From: Flammeovirga kamogawensis
Lineage (GTDB): Bacteria > Bacteroidota > Bacteroidia > Cytophagales > Flammeovirgaceae
NCBI RefSeq assembly: GCF_018736065.1
Contig: NZ_CP076130.1
Span: 72,001 to 136,000 of the forward strand
Direction: 5' to 3'
DNA length: 64,000 bases
Shown here: piece after piece, positions 7,600 through 16,934 of the stretch
How the letters are laid out: every line of letters begins with the position of its first letter
How positions within the stretch are numbered: position 1 is the first letter of the stretch
Position numbers and translations under genes: made by a program
The notes under the pieces: model-generated
What the model was told of the DNA's origin: nothing
Databases searched by the model: none
What the model saw: the letters and a program-made list of their open reading frames with translations, nothing else

Positions 7600-9945
7600 T
7601 TAATAGGACCTATTAATTTCTTCTTTATTTTTTATTTGCCTATCACTCACTTTAACTTTTCCTCCTAAATTGATTTTAATAGTTAATTTTACATACCTAT
7701 TATCATAGAATCCATTTGTTTCTACAAAATTTCCATTTCTCTCTGATGTTGAATTAAAACTATACTCACGGAAAAGGTTATTTACATTAAGGACTAAAGT
7801 AATTTTATCATTTATTATTGCAGATAAATATAAATTTAAAATAGACCTTGCTTTATTATTTGTAAGGTCAAGCCCTACGTTAGGAAACACTTGTTGGTAA
7901 TTAAAACCTGTATTGATTTTCTCATTAAATTTATAATTAAAATACATATACAAGACTGAATAAAATCCATCTATTTCTTTTGGTGTAATAGGATATATTT
8001 TTGATTTTGACTTTTGGTAACCACCATAACCTCCATAGTATAATCTAATTTTATTAATATTATTAATGAATGTTTGACTTATACCAAACGTTTCAGTATC
8101 AGTATAATTTAATGGTTTAATTAATTGATTTACATTATCATTATCGATAATAACAACTCCTCCATACATATCTTTAGTTGATTGAAAAAACAAGGATGTC
8201 CGACTGTATTTTTTTAATTTATAATTCAATTCTAAATTATGAGTGAATGATGGAGTAAGTGAAGGATTACCTTCCCAATAATAAAAAGGACTAGAATAAT
8301 ATCTAAAAGGGTTAAGGTTTGAAAAGCTTGGTCTATTAATTCTTCGATTATAAGAAAATGAAAAATTATTATTATTGTTTAGTCGATAGCTTAAATAAAA
8401 ACTAGGGAAGAGTTCAGTATAATTATACGTATTCAATAATTTAGTAGATTTACTATCAGCTTCAATTTGAGTGTTTTCTATACGAAGACCGAGTTTAAAA
8501 GAGAATTTATTTGATAACTCTTTTTCACCACTTATAAACAATGATTGTGTATTCTCATCATAATTGTACTGATCATTTTGTATAAAACCAACGTCATAAA
8601 TATCTGAAAATAAATAGTTATCTATTTTTGAAAAGGATACTCTTCCTCCATAATTTAAATCAATAAATTTAGTAGGGTGATTCATATCTAAATTTACAGA
8701 ATAATTATTAATACTAAGATCCCCTGAGTTTATATTCTCTTGATCAGATAATAAGTTGTTATTATTATAAACTATAAAATTTCGTTCACTTTCAGTATTA
8801 TAATTAAAATAATCAATATCTATATTTAACTCTTTTCCAAGAGTATCAATGGTATATTTTAAATGATAATTTAATGCATTATTACGCTTTTTTTTGTTTG
8901 AAATCCCTTTTGTAACAACCTCTCTACTGCTAATTGAATTATTAATAACCGAATTATCTATATCAGAAACATTTGGTTTATTTAATGATCCATTATATTG
9001 AATACCAGTAGTTATTTTTTTATTCAAATCATAATCTAAGATAAAATGTCCTGATAAGTTATTTTTTTTATTGATCGACTCTGTATTAGAATTCCATATA
9101 TTTTCAGGATATATTACTTGTAAATATTCTTCTCCTTTATATTTGCCAAACGAATAATTTACACCTGTTCCAATTGATAAATTATTTTTTTTGAAATAAT
9201 AATTAACTGAATTTATGCTTTGAGCATAAATACCTTGTCTATATGAAGATGAAATTATAGTTCTCCATTGATCTTTTCTTGGTTTCTTAAGGATAATATT
9301 AATAAGACCACTATTACCTTCTGCACTATATTTAGCGGGAGGACTGGTTATAATTTCAATACTTTTTATTTGATCACTTTGTAAACCTTGTAAATAATCA
9401 ATTATTTGGTTAGGAGACATTTGTAGAATCTTTCCATTAACCATAACGCCTACTCCTTCGGCTTTACCAAGTATTGAAATTCTATTTTGATTAACCATTA
9501 GGCCAGGAGTAATCTCTAAAATGTTAAGACCATTAGCACCTGTAGCTAAGGCTGTCTGATCTATATTAAAAACATATCTATCTATTTTTTGTTCAATTAG
9601 ATCATCTTGATTTTTAATTGTAATGGCATCTAGTATTATGGAAGGATCAATAATTAACGGGCCTAAATCAATAGATGAATTAATATCAACTACTTTAGAA
9701 TAAAATTTTGTACCAAATTGATTTAACTCAAGGATATATTGTCCTTTTTCAACTTCCAAGCGAAACCTCCCTAAACTATCAGATCGAGTACCTACAATAA
9801 TATGAGAGCTATCATTCAATATATTTACATTAATATATTCAAGTGGTTCCTCATCTATCGAAAGAACCTTTCCTTCTATTGAAAAGAATTGAGCATGTAC
9901 ATTTATTGAAATTAGTAATATAAAGAATAGGTTAAATATCTTCAT
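7600..9945 (-). CDS. Outer-membrane plug/beta-barrel protein of RiPP cluster 1 (TonB-receptor-like)
   Basis: 781 residues. A signal peptide (1-18, ending NVHA) is followed by a CarboxypepD_reg-like domain (about 20-110), a plug-like region with LEITPGLMVNQN and GLINIILKKPR (about 125-225), then a long Tyr/Asn-rich barrel of the outer-membrane barrel family 3 kind. It runs in the same direction as the precursor and 135 bases upstream of it. Its role may be passage of the peptide or its ligand across the outer membrane. That is inference from position; it could equally be an unrelated receptor. Cluster 2 also contains a plug/barrel gene. Confidence 0.85.
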   Translation of the reverse strand: MKIFNLFFILLISINVHAQFFSIEGKVLSIDEEPLEYINVNILNDSSHIIVGTRSDSLGRFRLEVEKGQYILELNQFGTKFYSKVVDINSSIDLGPLIIDPSIILDAITIKNQDDLIEQKIDRYVFNIDQTALATGANGLNILEITPGLMVNQNRISILGKAEGVGVMVNGKILQMSPNQIIDYLQGLQSDQIKSIEIITSPPAKYSAEGNSGLINIILKKPRKDQWRTIISSSYRQGIYAQSINSVNYYFKKNNLSIGTGVNYSFGKYKGEEYLQVIYPENIWNSNTESINKKNNLSGHFILDYDLNKKITTGIQYNGSLNKPNVSDIDNSVINNSISSREVVTKGISNKKKRNNALNYHLKYTIDTLGKELNIDIDYFNYNTESERNFIVYNNNNLLSDQENINSGDLSINNYSVNLDMNHPTKFIDLNYGGRVSFSKIDNYLFSDIYDVGFIQNDQYNYDENTQSLFISGEKELSNKFSFKLGLRIENTQIEADSKSTKLLNTYNYTELFPSFYLSYRLNNNNNFSFSYNRRINRPSFSNLNPFRYYSSPFYYWEGNPSLTPSFTHNLELNYKLKKYSRTSLFFQSTKDMYGGVVIIDNDNVNQLIKPLNYTDTETFGISQTFINNINKIRLYYGGYGGYQKSKSKIYPITPKEIDGFYSVLYMYFNYKFNEKINTGFNYQQVFPNVGLDLTNNKARSILNLYLSAIINDKITLVLNVNNLFREYSFNSTSERNGNFVETNGFYDNRYVKLTIKINLGGKVKVSDRQIKNKEEINRSY

Positions 9946-10650
9946 AATTAGTTAGTTAGTCGTTTTGTAATTGGTTTTTATCAATGTCTTTTTTTTATGA
10001 ATATTAACCAAAATAAATTAAAAAAATTCAAAAATGTTAACATTAAAAACACTGATCAATAGTTAATAACGGAATTAATCCGCAAACGGAAGTTGGCTTA
10101 AAGACCACTTTAATGTTTAAATTATTTGATAAATTCCTAATATAACTCTCTTTATTGTGAAAAAATGAAACTCCTTTCCATCTATTGTTAAGTCACACTT
10201 ATTTTTCTTTTATAACCCAATCAGAAATGTAAATTTCATAATACACAGATAATGGACTTTAAGTAACTGATATGAGAGATAATTTATCAAATCCACTGTT
10301 TACAAGGTGGGCTGTTAAAAACTTCGATGATACAGAACCAAGTGTAGGTATAGGTTTTAGATAAATGTAGCTACAGTTACTCTTCAGTGGTTGAAAGTAT
10401 TTGTTACCGAGGAAGGTATTCTTGTGTATTTTTAATTATCGTTTCTCCTAAAAGGTTATAGCTCAAGAAAGGCTGGTAGCTAAGTAAAAACTTTACTTCT
10501 ATACAAGAATTACCAATGATGATATTAGACTATACAGGTATTGAACATTGACTAAACTGAGACTAAATTTTTGTTTATTTTGCCCATTACTTCTAAAACC
10601 CCTAGTAAGTCTCTTTCCTTTTTATAATGAAAAGAGACTTACTTTTGAGT
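9946..10650. other. 705-base gap with a possible gene remnant
   Basis: The left part is the upstream region of the barrel gene. On the plus strand a 30-codon frame (10272-10364) ends SVGIGFR, which resembles the last strand of an outer-membrane barrel. No longer frame extends it, so it looks like decayed coding sequence. The right end holds the terminator at 10604-10643. Nothing else is recognised. Confidence 0.35.
10604..10643 (-). terminator. Terminator after the M48 protease gene
   Basis: A perfect 13-bp inverted repeat, AGTAAGTCTCTTT (10604-10616) / AAAGAGACTTACT (10631-10643), lies immediately past the stop of the minus-strand protease gene. Confidence 0.8.
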
Positions 10651-12108
10651 TTATTTTAATGATTTAGAACTGCTAAACTTATTTTCAACATACGGTATTT
10701 CTACCACAATTTTTATTTCATCTGTAGGTTTTAATTTCCCTTTTTTAGAAGATATATCGTTTATAGATTCTACCAATTTAAGGTCGAGCGTATTCTTGTA
10801 TCTATTTGATAGATCTTTGAGATTTTCTCCTTTTTTGGGATGAACTACTGTAACGATTTCAACTGTAAAAGATGCCTTCTCTTCTTGAGTTAGCACTCTT
10901 AAACTTTCTGCAACTTCTTCCAGAAGGTTAGCCTGCTTTTCTGGACAAATTCCTGTTAGCTGAAACAAGTTACCGTTTAATGGTATCCAACATGCATAAG
11001 CTGTTACATTCTCGTTATTTACAGTCTCTTTAAAAGAAAGGACAAAGCTATCTAAACCATTTATTGTAATTTTTTCTGAATTAGATAAACAAGCTTTTTC
11101 TTCTGGCTTTAAATTATTTAAAAATTTAGCAGCCGCTTCTTTCGGTTGTAATTTGGCATCGTCTAGCGTTAAAAAAACTACACCATTTCTAGATGGATTA
11201 TAGGCACTTACATTCGTTTCGTGATTTTCTACATTCCATTCTTTAGGAAATTTTATTCTAAAGTCTAAGTCAGGATGCAAGAATTCGTTTTTTCTTACAA
11301 CTCCTTGAGATGGACTCTGACCATACAAGAGGCTATCAAATTCCATCAAGAAATTGGATGAGATAGGTTGTTTTACAACAATATTTTCACCTTTTATATC
11401 TTCTTCAATTTTAGAAATTCTATCTTTTGTATAAGGGTGATCATTAAAATAACTTTTAACTTCTGCATGCCCTGTAGCTTTCTCAATAGTTTTAGACATT
11501 CGATCTAAAATAGACATTAATGCCTTAGGATCGTACCCTGCTTTTGTCGCTAATTTTACACCATCAACATCAGCTTCTGTTTCATGTTTTCTACTGTAAG
11601 AAGACAATAATAAAGCATTTGATGTTTGAATAGGAGCATTCAAAATATCACCTAAATTTTTATTTACCACGCCTACTAAATTACCAGGAACTTCTAATAA
11701 CCTTGGCAAAATGCTTTTTTTCATTTGCTTGATCGAATGACGTTCATGTGCATGAATAATTTCGTGTGCCATAATACACGCTAGTTCATCTTCCGACTCA
11801 ATGATAGGTAGTAAACCTGTTGTAATAAATATATAACCTCCGGGTAGTGCAAATGCGTTAGGAGTTTCTTCTGGTACAATATAGAATTGATAATCAAATT
11901 TTTTGTTGTCTAATTGACTCACCAATCTATTGCCTATTTTTCTAATATATTCTGTTTTCTGTTTATCATTATAGATTCCCATCTGAGCAGCAACAGATTT
12001 GGCATTTTCTTTTCCAAGCATTTTATCCAATTCAATGCTTTGTGCATTTGCAACAAATTGAAAGCATAAAAATACTAGAGATAGCACAATTGTTTTATTG
12101 ATTATCAT
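10651..12108 (-). CDS. Secreted M48 zinc metalloprotease with C-terminal LysM-like domain
   Basis: 485 residues. A signal peptide (1-22, ending VANA) leads into an M48 peptidase domain (about 40-235) with zinc motif HEIIHAHERH (H115, E116, H119) and the third ligand in ETEADVDG. This matches BepA/YfgC-like periplasmic quality-control proteases. The C-terminal stretch from about 425, with PKKGENLKDLSNRY, looks like a LysM peptidoglycan-binding domain. Likely function: degradation of misfolded envelope proteins. It is followed by its own terminator. Confidence 0.87.
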   Translation of the reverse strand: MIINKTIVLSLVFLCFQFVANAQSIELDKMLGKENAKSVAAQMGIYNDKQKTEYIRKIGNRLVSQLDNKKFDYQFYIVPEETPNAFALPGGYIFITTGLLPIIESEDELACIMAHEIIHAHERHSIKQMKKSILPRLLEVPGNLVGVVNKNLGDILNAPIQTSNALLLSSYSRKHETEADVDGVKLATKAGYDPKALMSILDRMSKTIEKATGHAEVKSYFNDHPYTKDRISKIEEDIKGENIVVKQPISSNFLMEFDSLLYGQSPSQGVVRKNEFLHPDLDFRIKFPKEWNVENHETNVSAYNPSRNGVVFLTLDDAKLQPKEAAAKFLNNLKPEEKACLSNSEKITINGLDSFVLSFKETVNNENVTAYACWIPLNGNLFQLTGICPEKQANLLEEVAESLRVLTQEEKASFTVEIVTVVHPKKGENLKDLSNRYKNTLDLKLVESINDISSKKGKLKPTDEIKIVVEIPYVENKFSSSKSLK

Positions 12109-12180
12109 TGTTTTTAAATTATAAAAGTAAATGCGTTATAGATAAGTCCTTTACAATGTTTCTTAGTAAATACACTACAA

Positions 12181-12927
12181 TTAGTCTAACTCATCAAGGT
12201 TTTTCTTTGCAAGCTCATCTGTAATAAAAGGTAAGCTTAAATGTAATGAAAGAAAGCTATTTCGGTTATCGTTTGCACTTATTTCATCGGTAAATACATC
12301 TGTCATTCCGTAGTAATATCTTAAATGCAAATGTATTCCTTTTCCTTTGTGAGCTTTGCCTAAGATATATCCAAAATCTGCTACTGCACCATAATCAATA
12401 TTACCTGTAGAACTATTTATACTTTGTACAAAATCACCTTCAGCGCCTTTATAAGTAGCTTTAGAAGAGTTTAAAAACGAGACCTGGGGTCCTATACTGT
12501 ATCTAAATTTTTTATTATTTGTTTGATAGCTAAAAAAGATGGGAATATCAATATAATTTAAATCTATTGAGGCATTAACATCTTGAAAATTAGCATCTAA
12601 ACTAGGGTTTCCTGAATCTAAAGATAGCGAACTAAATTGTGCATTTCTTCTTGCTAAGAAGTAGATATTTGGAGAAATAAACCAATTATCAGCTACTTTA
12701 ATATTCCCTCCAATGCCAAAATTAATACCTAGCTTAGAACTTTTAGAGTTATCTAAATTTGAATAACCCATATAGGTTGACCCTAATTCTAGACTAAGAT
12801 TAAAATTTTCTGATGCCACTTTATCACCAAAAAGTAATGCTAAAATTGCAGCCTGTCCATAAGATTGTTGGTTAACAAAAAATGACAAACAGAAAGTGAT
12901 GACGAATAAAACAGGATATTTTTTCAA
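12181..12927 (-). CDS. Outer-membrane beta-barrel protein (porin/PorT-like)
   Basis: 248 residues with a signal peptide (1-25, ending YGQA). Alternating hydrophobic strands such as NLSLELGSTYMGY, IPIFFSYQT and GIHLHLRYYYGM suggest an eight-stranded barrel of the kind grouped as outer-membrane barrel 2. No enzymatic motif is visible. It lies 72 bases upstream of the M48 protease gene in the same direction and may be cotranscribed with it. Confidence 0.7.
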   Translation of the reverse strand: MKKYPVLFVITFCLSFFVNQQSYGQAAILALLFGDKVASENFNLSLELGSTYMGYSNLDNSKSSKLGINFGIGGNIKVADNWFISPNIYFLARRNAQFSSLSLDSGNPSLDANFQDVNASIDLNYIDIPIFFSYQTNNKKFRYSIGPQVSFLNSSKATYKGAEGDFVQSINSSTGNIDYGAVADFGYILGKAHKGKGIHLHLRYYYGMTDVFTDEISANDNRNSFLSLHLSLPFITDELAKKNLDELD

Positions 12928-13046
12928 AAGATATTTTTTTAGTTGAAGATGAAGTTATTAATTATGCAATACTATATTATTATTTCATATAATCAATTAC
13001 TCAAACATTAAATTGTAGGTTATGATTAAATTTTATTGAAAGGAGC

Positions 13047-13568
13047 TCAATTCAGTTTTAGAACTTTTGTACTCATCAACTCCAAAACATCTCCTACATT
13101 AGATATTACATCTGCCATTTTCTCATGTACCGATCCTATACCCTCTTTAATAGAGTTTCCTAATTCACTAATTTGTGTTTCTTTATCTTCTAATTGATCT
13201 GTAATTTCGCTTTGTAAAGACAATAATGCTCTTAATTGCTTCTGAAGTATTTCCTCTTTTTCACTAGCGGTTAAATGCTTATTGTTTAATATATATATTG
13301 TTGTTTTCGTTTTTAAATCAGAAACTATTTTTTGCGTTTTACCTGTTGTATTAAGAAGTAGTTTTTGATTAAAATCCGTCAAGATATCCACTAAATTAAT
13401 TCCTTTATCCTGCAAATCATTTAGTTTATCAATAAATTCAATTTCGTTATCTAGTAAAATATCTTCTAGAGAAGAAGAAACTAGCTTTTTTATATTCGTA
13501 ATCTCCTCTTGGTAAGATGTAATTACTGAAAGTATTTTAACATTCGAATTAAATAAATTTGTATTCAT
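13047..13568 (-). CDS. Hypothetical coiled-coil protein
   Basis: 173 residues, no signal peptide, almost entirely helix-forming, with heptad-like hydrophobic spacing over residues 20-165 (for example LLSLQSEITDQLEDKETQI). I do not recognise a family. The length and amphipathic helices recall phasin-like or tethering proteins, but nothing proves that. It is on the minus strand, divergent from the GH2 gene that follows. Confidence 0.6.
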   Translation of the reverse strand: MNTNLFNSNVKILSVITSYQEEITNIKKLVSSSLEDILLDNEIEFIDKLNDLQDKGINLVDILTDFNQKLLLNTTGKTQKIVSDLKTKTTIYILNNKHLTASEKEEILQKQLRALLSLQSEITDQLEDKETQISELGNSIKEGIGSVHEKMADVISNVGDVLELMSTKVLKLN

Positions 13569-13776
13569 AGTAGCATATTTTTTAGTAATAAAACTTAGCT
13601 TTTAATAGATTACAAAGGTTGTTTAATTCATTGGGTTATAAGTTATACTATTACCTAAAAGGTAGAAATAGGTAATTTACTTAGGTAGTAATTTTTTTAA
13701 TATGGAGTATAACATTGTATCATTCATTCTTTTCAATTGCGTTTTCTATACACTGACTATTAGCTAGTTATACAAT

Positions 13777-13837
13777 CAGATACAAATAACTTACACACAA
13801 GTTCAACGGTAATAATCGTATAAACGACTTTTACACC
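13777..13837 (+). promoter_or_regulatory. Upstream motifs of the GH2-sulfatase operon
   Basis: CAGATAC (13777-13783) and TTTTACACC (13829-13837) lie 25-90 bases before the GH2 start. Upstream of the sulfatase at 1617 are CAGATAC (1547-1553) and TTTACACC (1578-1585) in the same order. The second element is followed by similar sequence in both (TTATCATGTAC versus TTATTATATGAAC). The motif is seen by eye; its function is inferred. Confidence 0.3.
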
Positions 13838-13862
13838 ATTATTATATGAACAACTGACACGA

Positions 13863-16800
13863 ATGAAATATTTTATTACTCTAGGCATCTTATTGATGAC
13901 CATAAATTTATCAGCACAAGAAAGAATTAGTTTTAATGCCAATTGGAAATTTAAACTTAATGAACAAAAAGGTGCACAAGAAATTAGCTACAACGATAAT
14001 GATTGGAGATTACTAAATGTACCACATGATTGGAGTATTGAAGGGGAATATAGCCAAGAGAATCCAATGGGAGGACAATGTGGTTATTTACCATCTGGGA
14101 TTGGGTGGTATAGAAAAACAATTAAAGTACCTGAAGAATGGAAAGGCCAAGTGGTTTCTATTGCTTTTGATGGTGTGTTTATGAACAGTACAGTTTGGGC
14201 GAATGGTAAAAAACTAGGGCACCGTCCGTATGGATGGATTTCTTTTAATTATGATATTTCTGAAGAAGTTGAAAAGAGTAATGAAATTACATTTGTTGTT
14301 CGTGTAGATAATGATTTACAACCTTCGGCTAGATGGTATACAGGCTCTGGGATTTATGCAAATACTTGGATTGATGTAAAAGCAGCTGTTCATGTAAGTG
14401 ATAATGGAGGTGTATTTATTAAAACTAAAGGCGATGAGGTGACTATTCAAACTGTAATAGAAAGTGTATTGGCTAAAACTACCAAAGGAACGCTTACAAC
14501 TAAATTAATTGATAAAGAGGGAAACATTGTAGCAAAAGCAAATCAAAAATTCTCAATAGCCTCAAAAAATAGCAAAGAGATTACACAGGTAGTTAAAATG
14601 AATTCACCCCAAAAGTGGTCGGTGGAATCACCTTATTTATATACTGCCCTTACAGAAATTAAGATAGGTAAAAAGATTCATCAACAAGAGAAAACACGTT
14701 TTGGTGTACGAGATATAGAATGGATTCCAGCTTCGGGAATGTGGATTAACGGAAAAAATGTAAAGCTACAAGGAGTGTGTAACCATCAAGATGCTGGTGC
14801 GTTAGGTGCTGCTGTTCCCGATAAGATTATGCGTTTTAGAATAGCTCAACTTAAAAAAATGGGTTGTAATGCTATTCGGACCGCACATAACCCACAAACG
14901 CCTCAGTTTTATGATATGTGCGACGAAATGGGGATGCTGGTTATGGACGAAATTTTTGATGGTTGGCATAAAAAAGCAGCTAATGATTATGGAGCTCATG
15001 CTTTTGAAGAATGGTGGAAAAAAGACCTAACAGATTGGATAAAAAGAGATAGAAATCACCCATCAATAGTTATTTATAGTGTGGGGAATGAAACCAAAGG
15101 AGAAATAGGTAAAGAATTAGTAGAAAGGTGTCACGAGCTTGACAATACAAGACCTGTTACATCAGGACATTCACAATCTGAATATATGGATGTTTTTGGC
15201 GTAAATGGGAGTAGTGAAAAGATGGGTTGGTTTGATAATCTTGAACAAGATAGAGTTTTTATTGGTACAGAAAACACGCATACATGGCAAGTTAGAGGAT
15301 ATTACAGAACTAAAACGTGGTATAGAGATGGTTATCCAAGTAAACGCCAGAAACCATATTATTACCCTGATCTTACAGAAGAAGAAGTATTTACTTTCGA
15401 TTGGACAAACTCGTCGAATAAAGAAAGTTACAAGCAGATATTTAATTCTAGTTACGACAATGCAATGGTGCGTTTAACATCACGCCAAAATATAGAGCAA
15501 TTAAGAGATATCCCAAATTATGCAGGATCGTTTAGATGGACAGGGCATGATTATATCGGTGAGGCTTCTTATGTACACGGAGGATGGCCTTTTAAATCGT
15601 TTATGGGTGGAGCAATAGACATGGCAAATTTCGAGAAAGATTTGTATTACCTCTATCAAAGTCAGTGGACGACAACTCCTATGGTGCATATTTTACCTCA
15701 TTGGACGCACCCAACTTTAGAAGAAGGAACAGAAATTCCAGTTTGGGTATATTCTAATTGTGATGAAGTTGAATTGTTTTTAGATGATAAGTCATTAGGT
15801 AAGCAAAAGCCTGGTAAATCTTGGGATAAAATGCAATGTCAATGGTTAGTGGGTTGGAAAGCAGGAACATTAAAAGCTGTAGGTTATAAAGGTGATAAAA
15901 TTATTTGTGAGCAGATAATTCGCACAGCTAATAACCCATCAAAATTAAAATTAAGTATTGATGGAGAGAAATTAGCAAAAACTACCAATGATATTGTACA
16001 AGTACGTGTTACAACAACTGATGATAAAGGGGAGTTTTATCCTTATGGAGAAAATAGAAGTTTCTTTAAGGTGTTGGGTTCTGGAAAAGTTAGAGCATTG
16101 GATAATGGATCGCCCATTGATATCGAAAAACATTTTGAAGCAACAGATAGAATTGCCTTTTATGGGTTAACAAGAGCCTATATTGAAAGTACAGATGATA
16201 ACGGAGCTATCAGTTTATTAGTCGGGGGTATTTTAGGTGAAAAGCGTCAAGTATCATCAAAAAGTGTATCTATTGATGTGCAGCAACTTGTTCTAAGAGG
16301 AAATATGCCAAAAGGTAAAGTAGCTATATTTTACACCGTTGATGGTAGCACACCAACTACATCATCTAAAAAATATAGATCTGCATTTGATGTAGAAATA
16401 GGCACATCTGTTAAAGCTTTGGTAACTTTAAATGGTACAAATGCACTAATAATGCACGAGAAATTTTCTTCAGAAGAAGGCTTTGTTTGGGATGCAGTTG
16501 CAATGGCTGCTAACCCGGGTGGAGACCAAGCCGAAGATGCTCGTTTTGATGGGGTAACTATTGCTTCTAAAGGGGCTAATTTTAATGGGAAAGGATATAT
16601 AGATTTTGGTAGAAATAGTGGAGGTTATGTAGAGTGGTATCAAGAAAATGATGGCAGTGAGGGAGAATTTACATTACAAATAAGGTATAGTGCTGGCATT
16701 GATGTGCGAAAGGAACATAAAGTTAAACTTACTGTAAATGGTAAGGAGCAAGAACTTGTTTTACCTGCAAATAAAGGATTTAGAAAAACTTGGCAAGTGA

Positions 16801-16898
16801 TAGATGTCCCTGTTATTATGGGTACAGGGGCAAATACAATTCGTATTACAGCATTGCAAAGTAATGGCCTTTGTATTGATGAATTGAAGGCAATTTAA
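13863..16898 (+). CDS. Secreted GH2 beta-galactosidase-like enzyme with C-terminal binding modules
   Basis: 1011 residues. A signal peptide (1-18, LSAQ) leads into the GH2 sugar-binding, immunoglobulin-like and TIM-barrel domains. The acid/base glutamate is E410 in VGNETK and the likely nucleophile is E470 in IGTENTH. A DUF4982-like domain follows (about 620-700). Then comes a chitobiase-like module with FYTVDGSTPTT (about 815-870), and a beta-sandwich of CBM6/35 type (about 885-1011) ending LCIDELKAI. It should remove non-reducing beta-galactose (or a related sugar) from oligosaccharides. A sulfatase follows after 36 bases, almost certainly in the same operon. Confidence 0.88.
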   Translation: MKYFITLGILLMTINLSAQERISFNANWKFKLNEQKGAQEISYNDNDWRLLNVPHDWSIEGEYSQENPMGGQCGYLPSGIGWYRKTIKVPEEWKGQVVSIAFDGVFMNSTVWANGKKLGHRPYGWISFNYDISEEVEKSNEITFVVRVDNDLQPSARWYTGSGIYANTWIDVKAAVHVSDNGGVFIKTKGDEVTIQTVIESVLAKTTKGTLTTKLIDKEGNIVAKANQKFSIASKNSKEITQVVKMNSPQKWSVESPYLYTALTEIKIGKKIHQQEKTRFGVRDIEWIPASGMWINGKNVKLQGVCNHQDAGALGAAVPDKIMRFRIAQLKKMGCNAIRTAHNPQTPQFYDMCDEMGMLVMDEIFDGWHKKAANDYGAHAFEEWWKKDLTDWIKRDRNHPSIVIYSVGNETKGEIGKELVERCHELDNTRPVTSGHSQSEYMDVFGVNGSSEKMGWFDNLEQDRVFIGTENTHTWQVRGYYRTKTWYRDGYPSKRQKPYYYPDLTEEEVFTFDWTNSSNKESYKQIFNSSYDNAMVRLTSRQNIEQLRDIPNYAGSFRWTGHDYIGEASYVHGGWPFKSFMGGAIDMANFEKDLYYLYQSQWTTTPMVHILPHWTHPTLEEGTEIPVWVYSNCDEVELFLDDKSLGKQKPGKSWDKMQCQWLVGWKAGTLKAVGYKGDKIICEQIIRTANNPSKLKLSIDGEKLAKTTNDIVQVRVTTTDDKGEFYPYGENRSFFKVLGSGKVRALDNGSPIDIEKHFEATDRIAFYGLTRAYIESTDDNGAISLLVGGILGEKRQVSSKSVSIDVQQLVLRGNMPKGKVAIFYTVDGSTPTTSSKKYRSAFDVEIGTSVKALVTLNGTNALIMHEKFSSEEGFVWDAVAMAANPGGDQAEDARFDGVTIASKGANFNGKGYIDFGRNSGGYVEWYQENDGSEGEFTLQIRYSAGIDVRKEHKVKLTVNGKEQELVLPANKGFRKTWQVIDVPVIMGTGANTIRITALQSNGLCIDELKAI

Positions 16899-16934
16899 TA
16901 TATATTTGACTGAAATAAATAAAGTAATACTGAT

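Noticed and set aside
10272-10364. Small plus-strand gene ending SVGIGFR
   Set aside because: Too short, stop just upstream, looks like the tail of a lost barrel protein; not called as a gene.
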